DNA of 64,000 nucleotides from Congzhengia sp045576635 (GTDB lineage: Bacteria > Bacillota > Clostridia > UBA1381 > UBA9506): positions 28,616 through 92,615 of the forward strand of contig JAZNGT010000028.1 of assembly GCA_045576635.1 (NCBI GenBank), written 5' to 3'. Made by a program: the position numbers and the translations under genes. Under the pieces are notes generated by a model. It saw nothing but the letters and a program-made list of their open reading frames with translations. It did no database searches and had not been told where the DNA came from. This document shows positions 42,858-51,155 of this stretch, piece after piece. Position 1 is the stretch's first letter. Each line of letters opens with the position of its first letter.

Positions 42858-45053
42858 GTGGACAAGCATGAAAAAAGAAAAATATCGAGAAGGTTTAACA
42901 GTTTTTTTGTTTTTGGCTTTTTAGTGCTTGTGCTGTTTAACTTTCTAAAACCGCAAGAAACGTATTCGGAACTTGAAAACCGTTATCTGAATGCTTTTCC
43001 TGCAATCAATTTAAAGAGTATTGCAAATGGTCAGTATATGGAGGATGTAGAATCCTATTTAAACGACCATTTTACCGCCCGTAACTTTTTTGTGATGTTT
43101 AAGTCTAAAATAGAGTATCTGATGGGCAGAAAAGAAAATAACGGCGTGTTTGTGTGCGATGACGGGTATCTGATTGAAAAACCGCACGCGTATGATAAAG
43201 AACTCGTAAAGAGAAATACCGACGCAATCAAAAAGTTAAATGACACGGACCGATACAATATCACCATGTCTGTGATTCCGCCGGCGTATGAAATTTTAAA
43301 AGATAAACTTCCTGAAAATGCGTATCGTGATACTATTTTAAAATTGAATGAGGATTTAAAAAACACGTTTTCCGATTCCGGTATTTTATATAAAGATTTA
43401 ACGAGCCTTCTTTCAAAACACAAGGATGATTATCTTTATTACCGTACTGACCACCATTTAACTTCAAATGGTTCTTATGTTGTATATCACGGTTTGGCAG
43501 ACGTACTTTCCTACACACCGCTTGTAGGGGAAGATTTTAAAATTTCGGATGTTTCACGTGACTTTTTAGGGACAACCTATTCAAAAGCACTTTACAAAAC
43601 GAAACCTGACGTGATTTTAGATTACAGACCGCTTGAAACCGCGCGGTTTAAAGTAACGTTTCCGTTTGAAGATGTAAAAACGGATTCCATGTATTTTCCT
43701 GCGCATTTAAAAGAAAAGGACAAGTATTCTTACTTTTTAGACGGAAACCATGCGCTTACCGTCATAAAAAGCCCAAATAAAAACGGCAAGAATTTATTGG
43801 TATTTAAAGATTCGTATGCACACGGCATCGTGCCTTTTATTGCAAACCATTTTGAGACGGTGCATATGATAGATTTACGGTACTATAATGACGATATCAT
43901 AAAGTATTTAAGCGACAATGATATTAAGGATGTGCTCTTTTTGTACAGTGCATCGACCTTTATGTCGGACGAGACGGTGCAAAAGGTTTCTGCTTATGCG
44001 GAAAACTCAGAGTATTTAAAGCAACGGTATGGCTTGGTAGCCGGCACCAAACCGGTAGAGGACACCTATTTTGACGATACGGCATTTGTGGGCGATTCCT
44101 TAACAGACGGATTCCGCGCGTATGCAAATTTACCGAATGCAACATTTTTGTGCGGAACATCTATGACGATTGACGGTCTCTATGAACGTACAACGCCTGA
44201 GGGTATTACCATGGTAGACAGACTCCGTCAGGGCGGGTTCAAAAAAATATATATTATGATAGGTATTAACGAAAATATCATAGAACCTAATTTAAATACG
44301 TATATCAATAAGTACGGGACGCTCATAGATATTGCAAAAGAACACAATCCGGAGGCGACTATATATATTCAGTCTATTTTGCCGGTTTCAAAAGAACGCG
44401 ATCAAGAAGGCACGCATCAGAACAGTGTAATCCGAAAGTATAATGAAGCGCTCCTTGCGCTTTCGCAAAAAAAGCAAGCGTATTACATTGATGTGGCAAG
44501 CGTTTTGACAGACGATAAAGGCAATCTCTTGGAAGAAAGCCACACAGACGGCGCACATCTTAAAAAAGACTATTATTTAAGATGGCTTGATTACATAAAG
44601 ACGCACGCTGTACTCTCTGACTCTGCCGGACGTGGTGGAGCATTTTCAGAAGAAACAATAGAAAGCGCATACGACGTAAAAGGCATTGCAAAAATGATAT
44701 CGGAAACGATTTCGTTTCACGATACGTTAGGAGAACTTGACAGGCGTATTTTATACAGAACTTATGGATTAGATGAATCTATGATGGCAAACGCTTCGGG
44801 TTATGCGGGAAGTGGAGCCACGGCAGAGGAAATCGCGGTATTTGAAGTTAAGAAACTAAAAGATGTAAGCAAGGTAAAAAGAAAAGCGCTCTTATATATA
44901 GAACGCAAAAAAGACAGTTTTGAAAGCTATATCCCAAAAGAAATGCCAAAACTGGAACGTCCCTTTGTTTACACAGATGGAAAACTTGTAGTTGTCTGCA
45001 TAGCAGATGATTACGCAAAACTTGAAGGCAAAATCAAAGAATATTTAAAGTAA
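42858..45053 (+). CDS. Extracellular DHHW-SGNH-DUF4358 fusion protein
   Basis: The 731-residue protein has one N-terminal membrane anchor (about 15-30) and three domains. Residues 35-385 are a DHHW/AlgJ-like domain with TDHHLT (D198-H199-H200; Leu replaces the usual Trp). Residues 405-600 are an SGNH/GDSL esterase-like domain with GDSLTDGF (S414), MIGINEN and TDGAHL (D564, H567). Residues about 615-730 are a DUF4358-like lipoprotein-type domain (IAKMISETISF, MMANASGYAGSGATAEEIAVFE). It probably receives acyl groups from the MBOAT protein and transfers them to a surface glycan. Start is GTG 42858 after GAGGAGGG. The three-domain fusion is unusual. Confidence 0.88.
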   Translation: MDKHEKRKISRRFNSFFVFGFLVLVLFNFLKPQETYSELENRYLNAFPAINLKSIANGQYMEDVESYLNDHFTARNFFVMFKSKIEYLMGRKENNGVFVCDDGYLIEKPHAYDKELVKRNTDAIKKLNDTDRYNITMSVIPPAYEILKDKLPENAYRDTILKLNEDLKNTFSDSGILYKDLTSLLSKHKDDYLYYRTDHHLTSNGSYVVYHGLADVLSYTPLVGEDFKISDVSRDFLGTTYSKALYKTKPDVILDYRPLETARFKVTFPFEDVKTDSMYFPAHLKEKDKYSYFLDGNHALTVIKSPNKNGKNLLVFKDSYAHGIVPFIANHFETVHMIDLRYYNDDIIKYLSDNDIKDVLFLYSASTFMSDETVQKVSAYAENSEYLKQRYGLVAGTKPVEDTYFDDTAFVGDSLTDGFRAYANLPNATFLCGTSMTIDGLYERTTPEGITMVDRLRQGGFKKIYIMIGINENIIEPNLNTYINKYGTLIDIAKEHNPEATIYIQSILPVSKERDQEGTHQNSVIRKYNEALLALSQKKQAYYIDVASVLTDDKGNLLEESHTDGAHLKKDYYLRWLDYIKTHAVLSDSAGRGGAFSEETIESAYDVKGIAKMISETISFHDTLGELDRRILYRTYGLDESMMANASGYAGSGATAEEIAVFEVKKLKDVSKVKRKALLYIERKKDSFESYIPKEMPKLERPFVYTDGKLVVVCIADDYAKLEGKIKEYLK

Positions 45054-45054
45054 T

Positions 45055-45089
45055 AAAAAAGAGGCTGTAAATGATACAGCCTCTTTTTT
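45055..45089. terminator. Bidirectional terminator
   Basis: AAAAAAGAGGCTGTA pairs with TACAGCCTCTTTTTT around AATGA. It serves the plus-strand DHHW gene and the minus-strand decarboxylase operon, whose stop codon is at 45091. Confidence 0.9.
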
Positions 45090-45090
45090 G

Positions 45091-45228
45091 TTATTCGTTT
45101 TCTTCTTTTGAAGTTTTGTTTAAAATTACTGTTACTAAAATGATAATCGCGATTACGATTAAAATACTAAGCATTCCAATACCCATATACTTTAAGTTTT
45201 CTATAAATTTAAGCGGTTGAAAATTCAT
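45091..45228 (-). CDS. 45-residue single-helix membrane protein, OadG-like
   Basis: A small frame starts at ATG 45228, seven bases after GGAGGGTG located at the end of the beta-subunit gene, and ends at the shared terminator. One membrane helix (about 16-36, IGMLSILIVIAIIILVTVIL) is followed by a charged tail (NKTSKEENE). Size, topology and position directly behind the beta subunit suggest a gamma-type (OadG/MmdD-like) assembly subunit of a sodium-pumping decarboxylase, though it lacks the Pro/Ala linker and His-rich tail of OadG. Confidence 0.75.
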   Translation of the reverse strand: MNFQPLKFIENLKYMGIGMLSILIVIAIIILVTVILNKTSKEENE

Positions 45229-45244
45229 ACAAGACACCCTCCTG

Positions 45245-46333
45245 TTACATAAAGAAGTTTAAAATCAGACCGCCGGCGATTACAGATGCAATCTGACCGG
45301 ATACGTTGACGCCAATTGAGTGCATCAAAAGGAAGTTTCCGGGGTCTTCTTTCAGTCCCATTTTATGCACAACACGACCGGACATGGGGAATGCTGAAAT
45401 TCCGGCTGCGCCAATCATCGGATTGATTTTTTTCTTTAAGAAAAGATTTAAAAACTTTGCAAATAAAACACCGCCTGCTGTATCTACGATAAATGCTACA
45501 AGTCCGAGACCTAAAATAAGAAGTGTGTCAACTGCTAAAAAGTCTGCTGCCTGCATTTTAAATGCAATTGTAATACCTAAGAAAATGGTGATTAAGTTTG
45601 CTAAAACTTTCTGTGCGGTTTCTGACAAGGAATTTAACACGCCACATTCTCTGATTAAGTTGCCGAACATTAAAAATCCTACCAAAGCAACAGATTCGGG
45701 TGCGATTAAGCCTGCAATTACCGTAATGATAATCGGGAACAAAATCTTTGTGCGCTTTGAAACGCTCTTCTGTTCGTAGGGCATACGAATGAGACGTTCC
45801 TTTTTCGTTGTTAGTGCGCGGATAACGGGTGGCTGAATAATCGGTACAAGTGCCATATAAGAATATGCGGCAACCATAATTGCACCTAAGTACTTGGAAT
45901 TCAGTTTCTGTGCTACGACAATGGATGTCGGGCCGTCTGCGGCACCGATAATTGCGATAGAAGCCGCATCGTTGATGTCAAAAAACATTGATGCCAAGCA
46001 AAGTGTAAAGAAAATACCAAACTGTGCTGCTGCACCGAAAATCATAAGTTTGGGATTTGAAAGAAGCGGACCGAAATCAATCATAGCACCGATACCGATA
46101 AAGAGAATGAGCGGAAACAGTTCATTCGATATTCCGGCCTCAAACAAAGTTTTTACAACTTCAACTGCGCCCGAATTCGGAAGGTTTACTAAAATGGCAC
46201 CAAAACCGATGGGCAAGAGAAGCGTGGGTTCCATATCTTTTTTGATGGCGAGATAAATCAAAACACCGCCGATTGCCCACATGACAATTTGTTGCCAGGT
46301 AATTGTGAGCAGATTTGAATAGAGAATTTCCAT
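45245..46333 (-). CDS. oadB: Sodium-pumping decarboxylase beta subunit
   Basis: The 362-residue membrane protein matches OadB/GcdB/MmdB, which couples decarboxylation of a carboxybiotin to sodium export. Conserved parts are LLPIGFGAILVNLP, IGIGAMIDFGPLLSNP, IIGAADGPTSI (with the sodium-binding Asp), LVPIIQPPVI and NPMIGAAGISAFPMSGRVV. Alpha and biotin subunits are not in the window, so the acid it acts on (oxaloacetate, methylmalonyl- or glutaconyl-CoA) is unknown. CGGAGG precedes ATG 46333; a full consensus promoter lies upstream. Confidence 0.95.
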   Translation of the reverse strand: MEILYSNLLTITWQQIVMWAIGGVLIYLAIKKDMEPTLLLPIGFGAILVNLPNSGAVEVVKTLFEAGISNELFPLILFIGIGAMIDFGPLLSNPKLMIFGAAAQFGIFFTLCLASMFFDINDAASIAIIGAADGPTSIVVAQKLNSKYLGAIMVAAYSYMALVPIIQPPVIRALTTKKERLIRMPYEQKSVSKRTKILFPIIITVIAGLIAPESVALVGFLMFGNLIRECGVLNSLSETAQKVLANLITIFLGITIAFKMQAADFLAVDTLLILGLGLVAFIVDTAGGVLFAKFLNLFLKKKINPMIGAAGISAFPMSGRVVHKMGLKEDPGNFLLMHSIGVNVSGQIASVIAGGLILNFFM

Positions 46334-46369
46334 GAAGTCTAACCTCCGTTACTTAATAAACTAAGTCAT

Positions 46370-46398
46370 ATTATACCATTTTGCAAAGGTGGTGTCAA
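46370..46398 (-). promoter_or_regulatory. Consensus sigma-A promoter for oadB
   Basis: Minus strand TTGACA (46398-46393), 17-base spacer, TATAAT (46375-46370) with extended TGG. The -35 abuts the preceding terminator. Confidence 0.92.
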
Positions 46399-46400
46399 AC

Positions 46401-46428
46401 AAAAAGTGCGGATTCTTCCGCACTTTTT
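46401..46428 (-). terminator. Terminator after the peptide-binding lipoprotein gene
   Basis: AAAAAGTGCGGA (46401-46412) and TCCGCACTTTTT (46417-46428) around four bases; A/T runs flank both sides. Confidence 0.9.
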
Positions 46429-46429
46429 A

Positions 46430-47794
46430 TTAACGCATAAACGACCAGTTGGGAATGCTCAAATAAGGGTTCAGCGTTTTTGTTTCTTTTGCATTTAACG
46501 TCTTATCATAAAGCATAACCGCATTTTCAAAATAGAGACCTGAAACAGTATAATCCTTTTCAAAAACAAAGTTTGGTAAAAGTTCTGCTTTTCCAAGAAA
46601 ACAATCGAATTTGCCCGCTTTGATTCGGGAAACATATGTCTTAAAAGGGACTTCCTCAATTGTGAGACTTGCACCCAATCCGGAAAATTCCTTTTTGATA
46701 TATTCTGCGATTTGCCTTGCTTTTGCGTCTTCTTCTGCGATGATAAGTGATGCTTTTAAATTTTCCGGCATTTCCAAAGCCTTTTTTTTCTGTGAAGGAA
46801 CGGAATGCGTAAGATATGAGTTGGGATGAATGGGAAGATAGGATGGGACACAAGATAAATTGAGCATAGAAATCATTTTGTTGCGGTCTAAATTATCAAG
46901 AAGTGTTTGCAAAAAATCAGACGCTTTCTTTTTTTGATTTAGGTTTATGCCTAAAAATACAAATCTTGTGCTGTTTAAAAAATTGCGTGCCATCGTTCTT
47001 TTTTCTGTGTATGTTCGTAACGCTTGAACAGAATCAGTTAACACATCTACGCCTTCGTTTTCAAATAGTGTAACAGCGGTATTTTCGTCAGGCACAATAT
47101 GGATTTCAATGTTTTTAATATAAGGAACCGTGCCGGAGTGATGATTTTCGTTCCATGTTAGTTTAATTTTTTTATTAATTTCGTATCCAGAGACTTTGTA
47201 TAAACCGCTTCCTGCATAAACTGTATCTAAAACAGGTAAGCCCGAATCTCTTTGTGTGTTTTTCGGCAGAATCGGAAAGTCTAACAAAACGGGAAAGTTT
47301 TCGGTGGGTTTATCTAAGTGAATTTCAATTTTGTTTCCTTTTTGTTTTACGGCCTGCACCATTGAAAGTCTCTTTTTGTAGTATCCATCGGATGCGATAA
47401 TGGTGTTAAGTGACGCAAAAATATCTCCTATCGTTAAAGGTTTTCCGTTTTGAAATGTAATGCCGTCGCGAATGGTTACATACCATATAAGTCCGTCTTT
47501 TGAAACGGAATGGTTTTTCAGAAGATTCGGCACATATGAAAAGTCTGCCGTAACAGTAACCAAACTATCGTATAATAAAGAAAGGACCTCGGTATTATGC
47601 TTAACCGAGGTCGTAAGTGGATTTAATGTATCTGTATTGTAAAGTAAAAGGTCTAATGTATCGTCTTCGTCATCGTAAAATTCGTAATGTTTTGTTGCTT
47701 GTGTCAAAGATTCTTTTCTGTTGTTTTCTGTACATGCAGAAAAGACGATGCAAAAAAGCAAACAACAACTAATGATAGGAAAAAGACGTTTCAT
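46430..47794 (-). CDS. Peptide/nickel-type ABC solute-binding lipoprotein (family 5)
   Basis: The 454-residue protein has a lipoprotein signal with Cys21 (IVFSAC) and a family-5 solute-binding fold: LNPLTTSVKHNTEVLSLLYDSLV, WYVTIRDGITFQNGKPLTIGDIFASL and GSGLYKVSGYE. It is somewhat shorter than usual. No permease or ATPase genes are adjacent, so it is an orphan binding protein that may use a distant transporter or have another surface role. AAAGGTG precedes ATG 47794. It is the last gene of the proS operon. Confidence 0.88.
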   Translation of the reverse strand: MKRLFPIISCCLLFCIVFSACTENNRKESLTQATKHYEFYDDEDDTLDLLLYNTDTLNPLTTSVKHNTEVLSLLYDSLVTVTADFSYVPNLLKNHSVSKDGLIWYVTIRDGITFQNGKPLTIGDIFASLNTIIASDGYYKKRLSMVQAVKQKGNKIEIHLDKPTENFPVLLDFPILPKNTQRDSGLPVLDTVYAGSGLYKVSGYEINKKIKLTWNENHHSGTVPYIKNIEIHIVPDENTAVTLFENEGVDVLTDSVQALRTYTEKRTMARNFLNSTRFVFLGINLNQKKKASDFLQTLLDNLDRNKMISMLNLSCVPSYLPIHPNSYLTHSVPSQKKKALEMPENLKASLIIAEEDAKARQIAEYIKKEFSGLGASLTIEEVPFKTYVSRIKAGKFDCFLGKAELLPNFVFEKDYTVSGLYFENAVMLYDKTLNAKETKTLNPYLSIPNWSFMR

Positions 47795-47829
47795 TTAATC
47801 ACCTTTCCGATTCATCGGACAGACAATAC

Positions 47830-48264
47830 TTAGTTTGCGTTTTTGTAATTTTCGTATCTGGGTGGGTTACATTCGGGGCACTGCCAGTAGCCAATCATCT
47901 GTACCAGTTCCCAAGCGATTTCACTTGTCTGTCTTCCTTTTAAACGTGCACAGTTTTCCAAGTGATACGTAATGGAATCCTCGCCGCCGTTTACATCCGT
48001 CATTACAAAAACCTTAGGCGCTTTTTGAGATGTTACCACATCTTCGTTTTTGGAAACTTCGGGAAGATCTTCTTTTACCGGTTTTTCAGTTTTGGAAGTG
48101 TCATCTTTTACGTCTTCTGCTTCCGGTGTATCTTTCATTTCGGACTCTTCCGTCTGCGTTAAAGGTGTTTCCTGGGGGTTGGATTCAATCGTTTTGCTAC
48201 CGCAACCTGCGAACATAGAAACCACTAAAAGTAATGTGACTGCCGCAATGATTTTATTTTTCAT
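47830..48264 (-). CDS. Small lipoprotein with Ada-like Cys/His motif
   Basis: This 144-residue protein has a lipoprotein signal with Cys21 (SMFAGC), an acidic Glu/Thr/Lys-rich spacer (about 25-85) and a C-terminal mini-domain with YHLENCARLKG, then ELVQMIGYWQCPECNPPRY. The pattern H-x3-C ... G-Y-x2-C-x2-C-x-P is like the zinc motif of Ada N-terminal domains found at the end of many secreted proteins. Function is unknown; zinc binding outside the cell is likely. ATG 48264 follows AAAGGAGA. It lies 16 bases behind proS. Confidence 0.8.
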   Translation of the reverse strand: MKNKIIAAVTLLLVVSMFAGCGSKTIESNPQETPLTQTEESEMKDTPEAEDVKDDTSKTEKPVKEDLPEVSKNEDVVTSQKAPKVFVMTDVNGGEDSITYHLENCARLKGRQTSEIAWELVQMIGYWQCPECNPPRYENYKNAN

Positions 48265-48280
48265 ACTGTTTCTCCTTTTA

Positions 48281-49984
48281 TTATGCATTATTTGCATTTA
48301 TATATGCAATTGCTTTTTGGATCGCTTCTTCTTTTGTAAGATCAGTTGCGCTATCGTCTTTTCTGAGCTTAAATTCACAAATGCCGTCTGCCGCTTTTTT
48401 GCCGACGGTGATTCGTACAGGAATACCAATCAAATCTGCATCTTTAAACTTAACGCCTGCACGTTCTTCACGGTCATCAATTAATGCGTCGATGCCGGCG
48501 TTTTTCAAAGCTTCATAAATTTCTTCTGCCATTTTTGCCTGTGTTTCGTCTTGAACATTTACCGGAACAACTGTTACTTTAAAAGGTGCAATAGCAAGCG
48601 GCCATACGATACCATTTTCATCGCTGAACTGTTCGATAGCGGCAGCGATGGTACGACTAACACCAATGCCGTAGCAACCCATAATGATTGTCTGGGGAAC
48701 GCCGTTTTCATCTAAATAGGTACAATCCAATGCGTCTGTATATTTGGTGCCGAGTTTAAAAATATGTCCCACTTCAATGCCCTGTGTTGTGCTGATGGGT
48801 TTTCCGCAAACGGGGCAGGGGTCGCCTGCGACAATCGTGCGGATATCTGTAACTTCTGCATCAAAATCATCTGTGTTTACGTTAACAAAGTGATAATCTG
48901 TTTCGTTTGCACCAACAATAAAGTTAGACATAAACGAAACTTCTTTATCCATAATTACGGGCACTTTAATACCAATCGGTCCTGCAAAACCTACGTTTGC
49001 ACCGGTTACTTCTGTTACAACAGAAGGTGCAGCCATTTCCAAATCGTCGCCGTTAATTCCCAAATAGTTTGCAAGTTTTACTTCATTCACTTCGCGATCG
49101 CCACGCACCATAACGGCAACTGCTTTTTCACCGTAAGCGTAAATTAATGTCTTTACAAACTTCGTACTGTCGGTGTTTAAAAACGAAACGAGTTCGTCAA
49201 TGGTTTTTACGTTGGGGGTATGAATTTTTTCGCGTGTTTTCGGTGCTTCTTTTTCAATCGGCGTTGCGATACATTCTGATTTTTCAACGTTTCCTGCATA
49301 CTGACAAGCAGGGCAGAATGCGATGGTATCTTCGCCGACTTCGGATTTTACCATAAATTCTTGTGAGCCGGAACCGCCCATAGCACCGGAGTCTGCATCA
49401 ACAACAATATAGTCAAGACCCAAACGGTCAAAAATTTTGCAGTATGCATCGTACATTTTTTTGTAAGAAACATCCAGTCCTTCCCATGTACGATCAAAAC
49501 TGTATGCATCTTTCATCAAGAATTCTCTTGAACGGATAATACCAAAGCGCGGACGGCTTTCGTCACGGTATTTATTCTGAATCTGGTAAAGCGTCACCGG
49601 AAGCTGACGGTATGATTTTAAGGATGCTTTTACTGTTTCTGTAAAAATTTCTTCGTGTGTGGGACCTAAGCAGAAAGGTCTTCCGTTTCTGTCTTTTAAG
49701 CGGAACATGTTTTCGCCGAACACATCCCATCTGCCGGATGCCTGATAGGATTCAGCAGGCAAAAGAGCAGACATTAAAAGTTCCTGTGCACCGGCCCTGT
49801 CCATTTCTTCGCGAACAATATTTTCAACCTTTTTAAGTACACGAAAACCGAGCGGCAAATAGGAATAAACACCTGCTGCAAGTTTTCTGATGATTCCTGC
49901 ACGGAGCATAAGTTGATGGCTTATGGTTTCCGCCTCGGAGGGCACCTCGCGCAGTGTACTTAAAAATAAATTTGACATTCTCAT
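48281..49984 (-). CDS. proS: Prolyl-tRNA synthetase
   Basis: ProS (567 residues) is the bacterial type with an insertion editing domain between motifs 2 and 3. Motif 1 lies in LPLGFRVLKKVENIVREEMDRAGAQELLMSALLPAE, motif 2 in YRDESRPRFGIIRSREFLMKDAYSFD, motif 3 in GCYGIGVSRTIAA, and the anticodon domain ends the protein. ATG 49984 follows GGAGATA by six bases; the much longer upstream frame crosses the promoter. No T-box leader is seen. Confidence 0.97.
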   Translation of the reverse strand: MRMSNLFLSTLREVPSEAETISHQLMLRAGIIRKLAAGVYSYLPLGFRVLKKVENIVREEMDRAGAQELLMSALLPAESYQASGRWDVFGENMFRLKDRNGRPFCLGPTHEEIFTETVKASLKSYRQLPVTLYQIQNKYRDESRPRFGIIRSREFLMKDAYSFDRTWEGLDVSYKKMYDAYCKIFDRLGLDYIVVDADSGAMGGSGSQEFMVKSEVGEDTIAFCPACQYAGNVEKSECIATPIEKEAPKTREKIHTPNVKTIDELVSFLNTDSTKFVKTLIYAYGEKAVAVMVRGDREVNEVKLANYLGINGDDLEMAAPSVVTEVTGANVGFAGPIGIKVPVIMDKEVSFMSNFIVGANETDYHFVNVNTDDFDAEVTDIRTIVAGDPCPVCGKPISTTQGIEVGHIFKLGTKYTDALDCTYLDENGVPQTIIMGCYGIGVSRTIAAAIEQFSDENGIVWPLAIAPFKVTVVPVNVQDETQAKMAEEIYEALKNAGIDALIDDREERAGVKFKDADLIGIPVRITVGKKAADGICEFKLRKDDSATDLTKEEAIQKAIAYINANNA

Positions 49985-50032
49985 AATTTCTATCTCCATT
50001 TCTTTTGTTTGCACAACATTCGTTACTTTATT

Positions 50033-50061
50033 ATAATAATATGAAATGAAAGAACTGTCAA
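50033..50061 (-). promoter_or_regulatory. Sigma-A promoter for proS operon
   Basis: Minus strand TTGACA (50061-50056), 17-base spacer, TATTAT (50038-50033). Confidence 0.75.
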
Positions 50062-50156
50062 CCGTTTTTAAGAGAATTTTTGACAATTGCGAGATAATTG
50101 CGGGCGCTTTTTTACTGCTTTTATTTTCTTTGTCGATATCTAGTATCAAATACCGC

Positions 50157-50185
50157 TTGACAAAGTATCGAAAACGCCATATAAT
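50157..50185 (+). promoter_or_regulatory. Consensus sigma-A promoter for degV
   Basis: TTGACA (50157-50162), 17-base spacer, TATAAT (50180-50185). It lies 44 bases before the degV start and is divergent from the proS promoter; the 95 bases between the two show no clear structure. Confidence 0.9.
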
Positions 50186-50228
50186 GTTTGTAGGTAGTAA
50201 AATTTTAGCAAAAAGAGCGGAGAAGAAT

Positions 50229-51059
50229 ATGAATATTAAAATTGTTGCAGATTCTGGAAGTGATATACTAACGCTAGATAAGGTGCCGTTCCAGTCGGTT
50301 CCTTTGAAAATCAATGCGGGTAATAGAGAGTTTTGCGATACACCGGATGCAAATAGAGATGAAATGCTTGACTTTTTAAAAACGTACAAAGGAAAATCCG
50401 GATCGGCGTGTCCTTCTTCCGGAGAGTGGATAGATGCATTTTCTGATGCCGATATCGTTTTTTGTGTTGCTATGACAAGTGCTCTTTCCGGAAGTTATAA
50501 CTCTGCGCGCGTTGCTGCGGAAAAGTATATGGAAGATTATCCCGAACGACGCGTTTTTGTAATTGACACATTATCGGCAGGTAGTGAGATGGGGCTTATT
50601 ATAAAAAGACTTGAATCGTTAATTTATGAAGGGTTACCTGCCGAAGAAATTTTTAAAAAAATTACGGAATATCAACAAAAGACAGGTTTAACCTTTATCA
50701 TTAGGTCACTAAACAATCTCGCGCAAAACGGCAGGGTTAAGCCTACTGTTGCAGTTTTGGCATCGGTTTTGGGAATTTGTTTGGTGTGTGAGGCAAGCCC
50801 CGAGGGAACGATTGTTCCAATAAAGAAAAGCCGTGGAGAAAAAAAGGCAATACGCGAAGCATATTCCAATATGAAAGCAAACGGATACAAAGGCGGAAAC
50901 GTAAGAATTGACCACTGCGATGGTGAAGACACAGCAATCAAACTTTCTCAAACGATTCGTGCGGAATATCCCAAAGCAGATATTACCATAGCGGAAACGA
51001 GGCTACTGTGTAGTTTTTATGCAGAAGAGGGCGGCGTTTTAATTGGATACGAAAAATAA
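50229..51059 (+). CDS. DegV-family fatty-acid-binding protein
   Basis: The 276-residue protein begins IKIVADSGSDI and has FCVAMTSALSGSYNSAR, FVIDTLSAGSEMGL and LTFIIRSLNNLAQNGRVKP, all DegV/FakB signatures. FakB proteins hold a fatty acid for phosphorylation by FakA; many genomes have several copies, so the ligand and exact role are open. GGAG lies seven bases before ATG 50229; the in-frame ATG at 50046 precedes the promoter and is not used. Confidence 0.93.
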   Translation: MNIKIVADSGSDILTLDKVPFQSVPLKINAGNREFCDTPDANRDEMLDFLKTYKGKSGSACPSSGEWIDAFSDADIVFCVAMTSALSGSYNSARVAAEKYMEDYPERRVFVIDTLSAGSEMGLIIKRLESLIYEGLPAEEIFKKITEYQQKTGLTFIIRSLNNLAQNGRVKPTVAVLASVLGICLVCEASPEGTIVPIKKSRGEKKAIREAYSNMKANGYKGGNVRIDHCDGEDTAIKLSQTIRAEYPKADITIAETRLLCSFYAEEGGVLIGYEK

Positions 51060-51083
51060 AAGAGACTTCGGTCTCTTTTTTTG
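51058..51083 (+). terminator. Terminator after degV
   Basis: AGAGAC (51061-51066) and GTCTCT (51071-51076) around a stable TTCG tetraloop, then a T-run. Confidence 0.88.
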
Positions 51084-51088
51084 TTTGG

Positions 51089-51117
51089 TTGACTTAAAAA
51101 GAATTCTTTGTTACAAT
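51089..51117 (+). promoter_or_regulatory. Sigma-A promoter for uvrB
   Basis: TTGACT (51089-51094), 17-base spacer, TACAAT (51112-51117). I see no LexA box (CGAAC-N4-GTTC) near it. Confidence 0.8.
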
Positions 51118-51155
51118 TAGAGTATACTAAACTTAAAAATTAAGGAGGTGTGGCA

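Noticed and set aside
45306..46256. Long open frames opposite the oadB gene (157 and 120 codons)
   Set aside because: They are antisense to a clear oadB gene, have no family similarity or ribosome binding site, and reflect its codon bias.
50046..50228. In-frame 61-codon extension of degV with a possible membrane helix
   Set aside because: It contains the consensus degV promoter (50157-50185) and begins before it; the DegV family match starts at ATG 50229.
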